The position numbers and the translations under genes are program-made. 64,000 nucleotides of DNA, taken from NCBI RefSeq assembly GCF_019645835.1, contig NZ_CP080998.1:496001-560000 (forward strand), in the 5' to 3' direction. Source of the DNA: Mycolicibacterium holsaticum DSM 44478 = JCM 12374 (GTDB lineage Bacteria; Actinomycetota; Actinomycetes; Mycobacteriales; Mycobacteriaceae). Below are positions 42,019 to 50,621 of this stretch, in pieces. The notes under the pieces were generated by a model. The model was not told the DNA's origin and ran no database searches. It was given only the letters and a program-made list of their open reading frames with translations. The number at the start of each line of letters is the position of its first letter. The stretch's first letter is position 1.

Positions 42019-43440
42019 ATGGGTAGCGCAAAGTGCATCGATCATATCCGTGTGACCGGTTTGTGCCCCCGGCCGGCACCGGCCAAACGGCTGAGCACGT
42101 GGACGATGACACGGGAAGCCCTCACCGTCGGATTTCACGCCGGCGACGGCTTTCTGGGCCGGACACGAGGCAGCGACTTCACCCGATTTCGCTGTGCCGG
42201 ACGGCGGTTTGCCGTGCTCGGCCACCCTGACTATGTCGATCACGTGTTGCACGAAGCCCGCCTCAGATACGTCAAGTCAAACGAATACGAGCCACTGCGG
42301 GCCGGCGCCGGCATCAACCTGTTCACCGACGAGGGCGATGCCTGGGCCGCCCACCGCGCGGTGCTGAACCCGACGTTCACCCGGCGCCACCTCAACGGCA
42401 TCGTCGACCTGATGATCGACCCGGTCACCAGCGTCACCGACGCGCTGCCCACCGGTGTCGAGTTCGACATGCACCAGACCATGGTCGAGGCGACCCTGCG
42501 GCTGGTGGCCAACTCCCTGTTCAGCCACGACTTCGGCTCGTTGGTCCACGTCATGGACGACCTGGCGACCCGCGGGCATCGGAAAGCGGAGCGGCTGCAG
42601 CGACTCGGGCTGTGCGGCCTCATGCCCCGGCCGATCTACAAAACCCTGCACTGGTTGGCCTTCTCCGGCGTACACCTGCCGCCGCCGTTGCGCGATATGC
42701 AGGACATCACGCTCACCCTCGACCGTGCGGTCAACGCGGTGATCGATGAACGACTGATGCACCCGAGCGACTCCGCCGATTTGCTCGACGTGCTGCTGCG
42801 CGCCGACGGCGGGACGTGGCCACGCTCGCGGATCCGCGACGACGTCCTGACGTTCATGATCGCCGGTCACGAAACGACGGCAAATGCCATGTCCTGGTTC
42901 TGGTATCTGATGGCCCTACACACCTCGGCGCGAGACCGGATGCTCGCCGAAATCGACGATGTGCTGGGTAGGCACCGGCCGGGCGTCGACGACCTGGGTA
43001 GGTTGCCGTGGACCACGGCATGCGTGCAGGAGTCGCAGCGCTACTTCTCCGCGATATGGGTCATCGCGCGCCGGGCCGTCGAAGACGACATCGTCGGGGG
43101 GCACCGCATTACGCGCGGCACCACCGTCCTCATCCCGATCCACCACATTCACCATGACGCGCGCTGGTGGCCGGATCCGGAGGCCTTCGACCCGCAGCGG
43201 TTCCTGCGGGGCGCCAAGGACCGCCCCCGCTCGGCGTACCTGCCGTTCGGCGGTGGTCGACGCATCTGCATCGGGCAGAGTTTTGCGTTGATGGAAATGG
43301 TCCTGATCGCGGCGATCATGGGTCAACGCTTCACCTTCGATGCACCTTGCGCACAGGCATGTGGTGAGGCCGTCGAGCTCGAGGCGACAATAACGCGCCG
43401 GCCCAAGAACGGGGTGCGCCTGGTCGCCAACCGCCGCTGA
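42019..43440 (+). CDS. Cytochrome P450
   Basis: A 473-aa P450. It has the I-helix AGHETTANAMSWF (about 282-294), the K-helix ExxR as ESQR (338-341), and the haem loop FGGGRRICIG with ligand Cys417. The HxxHHD segment (IPIHHIHHDARWWPDPEAFDPQRF) and overall layout resemble CYP4-like and mycobacterial CYP135-138 types that oxidise lipids or terpenoids. No reductase domain is fused and no ferredoxin gene is nearby. ATG 42019 has GGAGGT 6 nt upstream. Operator site 3 lies in its promoter gap. Confidence 0.93.
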   Translation: MGSAKCIDHIRVTGLCPRPAPAKRLSTWTMTREALTVGFHAGDGFLGRTRGSDFTRFRCAGRRFAVLGHPDYVDHVLHEARLRYVKSNEYEPLRAGAGINLFTDEGDAWAAHRAVLNPTFTRRHLNGIVDLMIDPVTSVTDALPTGVEFDMHQTMVEATLRLVANSLFSHDFGSLVHVMDDLATRGHRKAERLQRLGLCGLMPRPIYKTLHWLAFSGVHLPPPLRDMQDITLTLDRAVNAVIDERLMHPSDSADLLDVLLRADGGTWPRSRIRDDVLTFMIAGHETTANAMSWFWYLMALHTSARDRMLAEIDDVLGRHRPGVDDLGRLPWTTACVQESQRYFSAIWVIARRAVEDDIVGGHRITRGTTVLIPIHHIHHDARWWPDPEAFDPQRFLRGAKDRPRSAYLPFGGGRRICIGQSFALMEMVLIAAIMGQRFTFDAPCAQACGEAVELEATITRRPKNGVRLVANRR

Positions 43441-43482
43441 TGGGCATTCCCCGCGACCGGCCGCTCGTTCACGGCCGCTTGT

Positions 43483-45708
43483 TCACGGCGAGGTCAGTTG
43501 GCGCTCACGACCGTGCTCTGTCAATGGCGGACGCGCCGAACGCCTCGCCCAGCGGGGTGCCCACCAATTGGCCCGGCCCATCAACGTCATCGCCGCGGGC
43601 ATGAGCACCGCACGGATGAGCGTGGCGTCGAACAAGATCGCCAACGTCAACCCCACGCCCAGCGACTTGATGAACGACACCTCGGAGGTGGCCATCGCGA
43701 TGAACACGATCGACATGATCAATGCCGCCGCGGTGACGATGGGCCCAACGCGTTGCAGCCCGGACATCACCGCAAGGTTGGTGTCGTCGTGCGCGCGATA
43801 CTCCTCGGTTATTCGGGACAGCAGGAAGACCTCGTAGTCCATGGACAACCCGAACACCAGGCAGATGACGAGAATCGGCGTCGTGGTGGGAAGTGTTCCG
43901 GTGACGGTGAAATCACCTACAAGCCACTGGAGGTGACCTTCTTGGAACACGAACACCATCGCCCCCAGAGTCGCCGAAAGGCTGACAACGTTGAGTACCA
44001 CGGCCTTCACCGGAAGTACCACACTTCGGGTGAACGTGAAGAGCAGAATGAACATCGCGACTGCTATCAAGGCCGCAGCCAACGGAATCTTCTCGAACAG
44101 AGCATCTTTGGTATCGAAGTTCTCTGCGGTCAATCCGCCGACATACACGGTGGCGGGGGCCGCCGTGGCACGTACCTCGTCGAGCAGGCGGTGCGCCGCG
44201 TCGCTGCCAGGATCGACATCTGGAAGAACCGAGAGGTAGGCGCCGGTCATGCTTGCCACGGGTAACACCCCGACGCGGTGCCCGTCGACGTAGTCCGTGG
44301 TCGCCAGCGTGACAGCGACAACGTGAGGAAGCCGTGACAGTTCTGCCGCGTAGGTGTCGAGTTGATCCGCACCGACCGCACCGTCGATGACCACGTCCAT
44401 CGAGGCGGTGAGCTGCGCCGGAAACTCGGCCCGCAGCACCCCGCCGACATGTCTGCTCTCCAGCGTCGCCGGCAGCGCCCGGTCGTCGGGGAAAGACAGC
44501 CGGATAGCACTGAACGGCGCCGCGAGCACGATCGCCAGGATCAACACCGCGCCGCCCATCGCCACCGGCCTCCGCATCACCAGCCGCGAAGTGCGGAACC
44601 AGAACCCGTCCTCCTCGGCCCGGACTTCGGCCGGTCGGCGACGCCCAGTGAACCTCCGGAGCGCCCGGCCGACGTTGAGCGAGTCGATGCGGGGGCCGAG
44701 GATGCGCAATATTGCGGGCATTACAAGGACCGCGCACACCGTCGCGAGCAGTATCACGCCGAGACACGCGTAGGCGATCGAGCGCAAGAACATCAACGGG
44801 AAGACGAGCAACGCCAGCACCGACAGCGCCACCGTCGTCGCGGAGAACACGACGGTGCGCCCGGCGGTCCGCACGGACGCGATGATCGCGTCATCGAGGG
44901 TCTGCGCCCGGGTCCTCTCTTCCCGGAACCTGGTCAGCACGAACAGGCTGTAATCGATCGCGAGAGCCAGCCCGACGATCGTCGTCACATTGAGGGCGTA
45001 GTTGGACACCGGCGTGACATCGGACAGTATCGCGAGAAGGCCGAGTGAGCCCACGATGGACAGCACGCCGATGATGATCGGCACGCCGGCGGCTACGAGA
45101 CTGCCGAAAACCAGCGTCATCAGCACCAGAATCACCGGCAGCGCGATCGCTTCGCTGGTTTTCAGGTCGTGGCTGAGCTGATCGGTCGCGTCGACGTAAC
45201 CGGCTGCTTCACCGCCTAATTCGAGTTTCAGCGGACCGCGCTCACTGCCGCGGTAGGTCGCGATGAGGCGTCTGGCCGCCGCCGGGAACTCTCGCTCGTC
45301 GCCTGCGATGTGCGCCAAGATCAGCGCCCGGGCTTTGTCGGCGCTGACAAGCAAGTCGGGTTCCCCTGGCCCCCAGTACGAGCTGACGGTGGTGATGCCT
45401 GGCGTGAGGGCGAGCTCGCGAGTGAAGGCTTGGCCGGCGGCCACCGCGCCGGCGTCGTCGACCGACCTGCCGTCGGTAGTGGTCGCGAGTACAACCAGGT
45501 TGGGTTTGCCCGCGTGGAAACGCTGCTCGGCCAAGGCCGCAGCGCGCTGCGATTCGGACTCGGGGTTGTAGAAGCCGCCGCCTGAGAGGCGCTCGCCGAT
45601 GTCCGATCCATAGACAAATGCCGCACACATGAGCACCAGAGTCGCGGCGAGAACCGTCTTCGGCCGGGCCACAGCGAATCGCGCAATCCGTTCCAGCATG
45701 ACCACCAT
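43483..45708 (-). CDS. MMPL-family RND transporter
   Basis: A 741-aa inner-membrane exporter with two repeats, each a transmembrane helix followed by a large extracytoplasmic domain and five helices. The signature DYSLFVLTRFREE is in the first half and SMDYEVFLLSRITEEY in the second. It belongs to the MmpL superfamily that moves lipids and siderophores across the membrane. No MmpS partner is adjacent. The start may be 45708 or 45699. Operator site 4 lies 78-93 bp upstream, which links it to the biosynthetic genes as the probable exporter. Confidence 0.93.
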   Translation of the reverse strand: MVVMLERIARFAVARPKTVLAATLVLMCAAFVYGSDIGERLSGGGFYNPESESQRAAALAEQRFHAGKPNLVVLATTTDGRSVDDAGAVAAGQAFTRELALTPGITTVSSYWGPGEPDLLVSADKARALILAHIAGDEREFPAAARRLIATYRGSERGPLKLELGGEAAGYVDATDQLSHDLKTSEAIALPVILVLMTLVFGSLVAAGVPIIIGVLSIVGSLGLLAILSDVTPVSNYALNVTTIVGLALAIDYSLFVLTRFREERTRAQTLDDAIIASVRTAGRTVVFSATTVALSVLALLVFPLMFLRSIAYACLGVILLATVCAVLVMPAILRILGPRIDSLNVGRALRRFTGRRRPAEVRAEEDGFWFRTSRLVMRRPVAMGGAVLILAIVLAAPFSAIRLSFPDDRALPATLESRHVGGVLRAEFPAQLTASMDVVIDGAVGADQLDTYAAELSRLPHVVAVTLATTDYVDGHRVGVLPVASMTGAYLSVLPDVDPGSDAAHRLLDEVRATAAPATVYVGGLTAENFDTKDALFEKIPLAAALIAVAMFILLFTFTRSVVLPVKAVVLNVVSLSATLGAMVFVFQEGHLQWLVGDFTVTGTLPTTTPILVICLVFGLSMDYEVFLLSRITEEYRAHDDTNLAVMSGLQRVGPIVTAAALIMSIVFIAMATSEVSFIKSLGVGLTLAILFDATLIRAVLMPAAMTLMGRANWWAPRWARRSARPPLTEHGRERQLTSP

Positions 45709-45785
45709 CTCGTTTCCCAGGCGACACAGCGAACGCCGCGACGCGTCGCGACAGGAATCGTCACTCCGCTGCGGCGCCACGGGCG

Positions 45786-45801
45786 CAGTAGTGCGCTACT
45801 G
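45786..45801. promoter_or_regulatory. Cluster operator CAGTA-N6-TACTG, site 4
   Basis: CAGTA-GTGCGC-TACTG, flanked by GC...GC to give GCAGTAGTGCGCTACTGC (one mismatch in the 18-bp palindrome), in the promoter gap of the MMPL gene. Confidence 0.7.
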
Positions 45802-45891
45802 CAATTTGCCCGCTTTCCGCGAGGTACTACCGAGTGTTGGCCCGGTCAAACGTGTTCTGCCCGCGCGGCGTGAACGAAACGCGGCGGGAAA

Positions 45892-46899
45892 TCAGTCTGC
45901 GGTGAGCTCGTCGGCGCTGGGCTGGCGCAGCATCGTCAGGCCCGCGTAGACGCCCTCGTCGAGTTCGATGCGGTTGACGGTGACGTGCACCGGCGTCCAC
46001 CCACCGTCGGCCGCCGCCATCCGCAGCACACCCGATGCGGTACCGGAGGCGAATTGCTTGGCCATCTGTTGCATTCGCAGATGATCGGCGGGGTGCACCC
46101 GGTGTTCGCCGGCCATGCTGGTCCGCCAGTCGAAGAACGGTGCCGGATCGTCGAGCCACTTGAGCAGCGTCCAGTCCGTCAGGTCGACCAGCGCGCGGTG
46201 AACACCGGGCTGGGCGAGGCCGTTGAGGATTCGTTGGGCCAGATAGTCCTGCGGCGGGGCCGTCTCGTCGCGCTCGCCACGCCAGTTCATCGCGCGGAAC
46301 AGCAATCGGTCGGTGTCATCGTCGTCGGTTTCGAGCACCGCACGCACCACGAACCCGACGGTGATCAGCTCACCGCGATAATCTGTCACGTCCCAGGTGC
46401 TACAGAACGTCGCGCCGGGCTCGCGCCTGATCACCATCGACAGCAGTTCGGCTTCGCTCGGGTTCAGGTCGCGCTTGGGTAAGTCGTCGGCGAACGTGCG
46501 GTTCTGCGTCGGTTCCATCTCGGGATTCCACCCGCTGTTGACCAGCGACTCGGTCGAGCCGGTGGCCACGCCGCCGGCCAGATCCCACACCAACGGGCCG
46601 ACGACCGGTCGTTCGGGCGGCTCCATATCGGGCGGGCCCACCCACACCTGCACGCCGTGGACGCGCCCGTCGGTCATCTTCACGACCTCGGTGCTGATCA
46701 CCCGGTCGTTCTTCGGGGTGATGCTGCTCAGGCCGCCGCCGGCGCGCACGGTCTCGCCGATGGCCGTCTGGATCGCCATGAGATGCGGGTTTCGTCGCAA
46801 GAACGTGCCGATGGGAATCAGGTTGTGGGTGCGACGACCCTGCGCGACCACCGCAGGCTCGCTGCCTAGAATCTCCACGAGCAGCCAGTCGTGGGTCAT
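45892..46899 (-). CDS. PAS/GAF-type sensory-domain protein (Rv3651-like)
   Basis: A 335-aa soluble protein. The N-terminal MTHDWLLVEILGSEPAVVAQGRRTHNLIP and the C-terminal WTPVHVTVNRIELDEGVYAGLTMLR fit the Rv3651 family, whose structure I recall as PAS-GAF-PAS. No output domain or enzyme motif is seen. ATG 46899 is preferred over an upstream start because TAAACT (46907-46912) lies 7 nt before it. It follows sftH on the same strand with 59 bp between them. The accessory cluster is inserted just downstream of it. Confidence 0.82.
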   Translation of the reverse strand: MTHDWLLVEILGSEPAVVAQGRRTHNLIPIGTFLRRNPHLMAIQTAIGETVRAGGGLSSITPKNDRVISTEVVKMTDGRVHGVQVWVGPPDMEPPERPVVGPLVWDLAGGVATGSTESLVNSGWNPEMEPTQNRTFADDLPKRDLNPSEAELLSMVIRREPGATFCSTWDVTDYRGELITVGFVVRAVLETDDDDTDRLLFRAMNWRGERDETAPPQDYLAQRILNGLAQPGVHRALVDLTDWTLLKWLDDPAPFFDWRTSMAGEHRVHPADHLRMQQMAKQFASGTASGVLRMAAADGGWTPVHVTVNRIELDEGVYAGLTMLRQPSADELTAD

Positions 46900-46906
46900 G
46901 GAGGGC

Positions 46907-46912
46907 AGTTTA
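46907..46912 (-). promoter_or_regulatory. Leaderless -10 (TAAACT) of the Rv3651-like gene
   Basis: The hexamer is 7 nt before ATG 46899 on the minus strand with no ribosome-binding site between them. Confidence 0.55.
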
Positions 46913-46958
46913 CCGGGGCCGCGTGGGCCCGAACCGCCCGACCGACCTGTGCGCGGGC

Positions 46959-49286
46959 TCATCGTGGTGCTCCGGCGAGTGCGGCCAGGACCAACCGCAA
47001 CACGGGCACCGCGCCGTCCTTGTCCAACGGGTCATTTCCGTTGCCGCACTTCGGTGATTGAACACACGACGGGCAACCCGACGGGCACTCGCAGGCTTCG
47101 ATGGCGGCCGCTGTCGCCCCCCACCAGGTGTCGATGTGTCGGAAACCGCGACCGGCGAAACCGGCACCGCCCGGGTAACCGTCGTAGACGAAAATCGTTG
47201 GTAGGCCTTGGACGGGGCCCACGGCGGTCGACACGCCACCGATATCGCCGCGGTCACAGCTGGCGATCAACGGCAGCAGGCCGATGGCCGCGTGTTCGGC
47301 GGCGTGCAGGGCTCCCGGCACCCGCAGCGGGTCTAATCCGTTGTGCTGCAGGGCCTCGGGTGTGATGGTGCACATCACCGCGGTGGTGTCCAGGGTGCGG
47401 GTCGGCATGTCCAGTTCGACGAAGTCGATCACCTCGCCGGTCAACCGGCGGCGCAGATAGCCGATCACGGTGTTGGTCACCGCGACCGGCACCAGCCCGA
47501 CCGTGACTTCTCCGTAGGTCTTTCGCTCACCCTCACCGGTGACAACGATATCGGTCAGCTCACGGGCGAACGTCGTATACCCGGGATCCTCGGCGTGCAC
47601 GAACGCCACCCCGCTCTCGAGGTCGAGCGTGTCGACGACGTAGCTCTCACCCTGGTGCAGATACACGGCGCCGGGATGGACCGACGCGTACGCCTGACCC
47701 ACGCCCGTGGAGCCGAGCATCCGGCCCGTGCCCGCCTCCAGAATGGCGATCTGGCCGCCCGAAGAACCCCGGATATCCACCGCCGGATGCGGATCGACGC
47801 CGGGAGTGGGGAAGTAGCCGTTGGCGCGTCGGCGCAACAACCCGTCGTCGACCAGCGACTCGGCCACCGCCTCCGCGTTCCACATCCGCACCTCCGCGTC
47901 GGTGAGGGGAAGTTCGGTCGCCGCGCAAAGCAGTTGCGGGCCAAGCACGTACGGGTTGGTGGGGTCGATGACGACGCGCTCGATGGGTTTGTCCAACAGC
48001 GCGGCCGGGTGGTGCACCAGGTAGGTGTCCAGCGGGTCGTCGCGGGCGATCAGCACGATCAGCGCGCCCTGCCCGCGGCGTCCTGAACGGCCGGCCTGCT
48101 GCCAGAACGACGTCACGGTGCCGGGGAACCCGGCCAGCACCACGGCGTCCAGGCCGGCGATGTCAACGCCCAGCTCCAAGGCGTTCGTCGTGGCCAGCCC
48201 GCGCAGCTCACCGTCGGCCAGCGCACGCTCCAGGGCCCTTCGGTCCTCGGCCAGATAGCCGGCCCGATACGACGCCACCCGGTCGGCCAGATCGGGCGCC
48301 AGTTCCTCCAGCCGGGCCCGCGCACCGAGCGCGGTGAGCTCGGCGCCGCGGCGCGACCGCACGAACGTCAGCATGCGCGCGCCCTCGGCGACCAGGTTGG
48401 CCATCACCTGCGCGGCCTCCGCACCGGCCGAACGCCGTACGGGCGCGCCGTTTTCGCCGACGAGATCGGAGAGCAGCGGTGGCTCCCACAACGCGACGGT
48501 GCGCGCGCCCTGGGGTGAGCCGTCCTCGACCACCTCGGCCACCGTCTGCCCGATCAGCTCCGAGGCGGTCGCCGCGGGCTCGGAGGTCGTCGCGCTGGCG
48601 AAGATCACGGTGGGCATCGAGCTCGTGGCAGAGTAACGCGCACACAGCCGCAGCAGCCGGCGCAGCACCAGCGCCACGTTGGATCCGAAAATTCCCCGGT
48701 AGTAATGGCATTCGTCGACGACGAGGTAGCGCAGGTTACGCAGGAACACCGCCCAGCGGGCGTGGTTGCGCAGCAGCGACAGGTGGATCATGTCGGGGTT
48801 GGAGAAGATCCATCGCGAACGCTCCCGCGCGAAGCGCCGGACGTCGGAGGGGCTGTCGCCGTCGTAGGAAGTCGGCGCGACGTCGCGCACCGGCACCGCT
48901 TCGGTGAGCGCGACGGCGGCGCGCAATTGGTCGTGGCCCAGCGCCTTGGTCGGCGACAGGTACAGCGCACGCGCCCGTGAATCAGCGCGCAGAGCCGTCA
49001 GTATCGGCAGCTGGTAGGCCAACGACTTACCCGACGCCGTTCCGGTGCTCAGCACGACGTGACGTCCGTCATGGGCGAGGTCGGCGGCCAGGCGCTGGTG
49101 CGACCACGGCACCTCGATACCGCGATCATGGAACGCCCGCACCACATCTGGGTCGGCCCACGGCGGCCACGTCTGCGGCCGGCCCCGGCGGGCGGGTAGA
49201 TCCGCGACGTGACGCAACGGGTTCTGCCCGTCGGCGGCCACGTCCTCGACCACGCCGGCGAGTAGCTCCCGGCCGAAATCGGCCAT
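46959..49286 (-). CDS. sftH: SftH/MrfA-type superfamily II DNA helicase with DUF1998 zinc domain
   Basis: A 775-aa helicase. Motif I is STGTASGKSLAYQLP, motif II DECHYYRG, motif III SATT, and the second RecA domain includes ATNALELGVDIAGLDAVVLAGFPGT and WQQAGRSGRRGQ. The C-terminal DUF1998 has the cysteine set CECPSGCPSCVQSPKCGNGNDPLDK. This layout matches Rv3649, the M. smegmatis SftH enzyme (3' to 5' translocase, Hrq1-like) and B. subtilis MrfA, a mitomycin-damage repair protein. ATG 49286 has AGGAGGGG 7 nt upstream, so the much longer upstream frame is rejected. Confidence 0.92.
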   Translation of the reverse strand: MADFGRELLAGVVEDVAADGQNPLRHVADLPARRGRPQTWPPWADPDVVRAFHDRGIEVPWSHQRLAADLAHDGRHVVLSTGTASGKSLAYQLPILTALRADSRARALYLSPTKALGHDQLRAAVALTEAVPVRDVAPTSYDGDSPSDVRRFARERSRWIFSNPDMIHLSLLRNHARWAVFLRNLRYLVVDECHYYRGIFGSNVALVLRRLLRLCARYSATSSMPTVIFASATTSEPAATASELIGQTVAEVVEDGSPQGARTVALWEPPLLSDLVGENGAPVRRSAGAEAAQVMANLVAEGARMLTFVRSRRGAELTALGARARLEELAPDLADRVASYRAGYLAEDRRALERALADGELRGLATTNALELGVDIAGLDAVVLAGFPGTVTSFWQQAGRSGRRGQGALIVLIARDDPLDTYLVHHPAALLDKPIERVVIDPTNPYVLGPQLLCAATELPLTDAEVRMWNAEAVAESLVDDGLLRRRANGYFPTPGVDPHPAVDIRGSSGGQIAILEAGTGRMLGSTGVGQAYASVHPGAVYLHQGESYVVDTLDLESGVAFVHAEDPGYTTFARELTDIVVTGEGERKTYGEVTVGLVPVAVTNTVIGYLRRRLTGEVIDFVELDMPTRTLDTTAVMCTITPEALQHNGLDPLRVPGALHAAEHAAIGLLPLIASCDRGDIGGVSTAVGPVQGLPTIFVYDGYPGGAGFAGRGFRHIDTWWGATAAAIEACECPSGCPSCVQSPKCGNGNDPLDKDGAVPVLRLVLAALAGAPR

Positions 49287-49563
49287 TATTTGCCCCTCCT
49301 GAGACTCTTCTAGGTGAATTGTGCCCACTTGCTTGTGCCGAGAACTGTCGCAGCAGCGCCGAACGTGGTTGACTATCGGCGGTCGCAGCTTCTGTGTTCG
49401 TGTATTTGCACTCGCAGGATCGACGTTGCGATCGCGGTTCCTGCGAGGGTTGTAGGTCGGGTCGAGTTCCGAGCACTCCACGAAGGTATGGCGGTCGGAA
49501 CGGGCCCGGTGTACCGAACCACGGTGGACCGCACCCGGAGAAGAAGAGAAGGAACAACAGGAA

Positions 49564-49767
49564 ATGCCACAGGGAACTGTGAAGTGGTTCAACGCAGAGA
49601 AGGGCTTCGGCTTCATTGCGCCGGAGGACGGCTCCGCTGACGTTTTCGTCCACTACACGGAAATTCAGGGCAGCGGCTTCCGCACCCTGGAGGAGAACCA
49701 GAAGGTCGAGTTCGAGGTCGGCCAAAGCCCCAAGGGGCCGCAGGCCACGGGTGTCCGGGCCGTCTAG
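49564..49767 (+). CDS. cspA: Cold-shock protein CspA
   Basis: A 67-aa single cold-shock domain that binds RNA and single-stranded DNA. It has [15 protein letters not shown] (RNP1) and DVFVHYTEI (RNP2). The ribosome-binding region is GGAACAACAGG before ATG 49564. The 277-bp gap to the divergent sftH start must hold both promoters and probably a long structured leader, as is usual for cold-shock genes; a TTGACT hexamer lies at 49369-49374 but no clear -10 is seen. A strong intrinsic terminator follows. Confidence 0.97.
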   Translation: MPQGTVKWFNAEKGFGFIAPEDGSADVFVHYTEIQGSGFRTLEENQKVEFEVGQSPKGPQATGVRAV

Positions 49768-49788
49768 AAAGACCCACACAAACCAGGC

Positions 49789-49836
49789 AACACCCCGCGC
49801 GAATCCGGAACCGGACGACGCGGGGTGTTCTCTTTT
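49789..49836 (+). terminator. Intrinsic terminator after cspA
   Basis: AACACCCCGCG pairs with CGCGGGGTGTT, with an inner TCCGG-AA-CCGGA stem, followed by CTCTTTT. This is one of the few classic hairpin-plus-T-tract terminators in the window, besides those of Ms1 and 6C. Confidence 0.92.
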
Positions 49837-49883
49837 GCGTGCCGCTGCGGCCCGGCCGACACGGCTGCGGCCCGAAACTGGCT

Positions 49884-49889
49884 TACTGT
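49884..49889 (+). promoter_or_regulatory. Leaderless -10 (TACTGT) of the Rv3647c-like gene
   Basis: The hexamer ends 6 nt before GTG 49896. Confidence 0.5.
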
Positions 49890-49895
49890 CGGCAT

Positions 49896-50486
49896 GTGAG
49901 CCAGCTGTCTTTCTTCTCGGCAGAGTCGGTGCCGCCTGCGGTCGCCGACCTGACGGGGCTGCTCGCCGCGCCCGGCCAGGTGATGCTGGTCGGGACGGGG
50001 AAAGACCAGGCTGCGCGCCTTTCTGTGGTCGTCGGCGCGATGTGGCGGGCGGAGGGGCTCGCCGAGATGGTGGTCGAGGCGGGCCTGCAGCCCGAGATCA
50101 CCCGCACCGACGAGCACACCCCCCTGGTCCGTACCGCGCTGGACCCGCGGCTGGTGCCGATGGCCTTGGCCTGGACCCGCGGCGCGGTCAAGACCGTGCC
50201 CCCGCACTGGCTGCCCGGACCCCGCGAGCTGCGGGCCTGGACGTTGGCCGCGGGCACCCCGGAAGCCGACCGGTACCTGCTCGGGCTGGATCCGCACGCG
50301 CCGGACACGCACGCGCCGCTGGCGTCGGCGATGATGCGGGTCGGCATCGCCCCGACCCTGATCGGCACCCGAGGGACCCGTCCAGCGCTGCGGATCAGCG
50401 GACGCAGGCGGCTATTGCGCCTGGTAGAGAACGTGGGGGAACCACCGGGCAATGTGGAGGCGTTCCACCAGTGGCCACGCGTTTGA
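49896..50486 (+). CDS. Conserved mycobacterial protein of unknown function (Rv3647c-like)
   Basis: A 196-aa soluble protein with no enzyme motif that I recognise. Features include SFFSAESVPPAVADLTGLLAAPGQV at the N-terminus, and ALAWTRGAVKTVPPHWLPGPRELRAWTLAAG and a basic C-terminal stretch (SGRRRLLRLVENVG). It lies between cspA and topA, as in M. tuberculosis. GTG 49896 is set by the leaderless -10 upstream. Confidence 0.78.
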   Translation: MSQLSFFSAESVPPAVADLTGLLAAPGQVMLVGTGKDQAARLSVVVGAMWRAEGLAEMVVEAGLQPEITRTDEHTPLVRTALDPRLVPMALAWTRGAVKTVPPHWLPGPRELRAWTLAAGTPEADRYLLGLDPHAPDTHAPLASAMMRVGIAPTLIGTRGTRPALRISGRRRLLRLVENVGEPPGNVEAFHQWPRV

Positions 50487-50621
50487 CGGGGATGGACAGG
50501 GAGGCCAGTTTGCGTCGGCACGCGCGGGGTGCCAAATTGTCAGTTGCCTTTCACGGCGGGTATCCGTCGATGCATGGATTGCGCCGCTGGTGGGCAACAG
50601 AGAAGTGGAGCGTAGACACAG

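Noticed and set aside
49287..49616. 110-residue N-terminal extension of the SftH helicase
   Set aside because: It runs antisense through the cspA leader and start; ATG 49286 has a strong ribosome-binding site and the family N-terminus.
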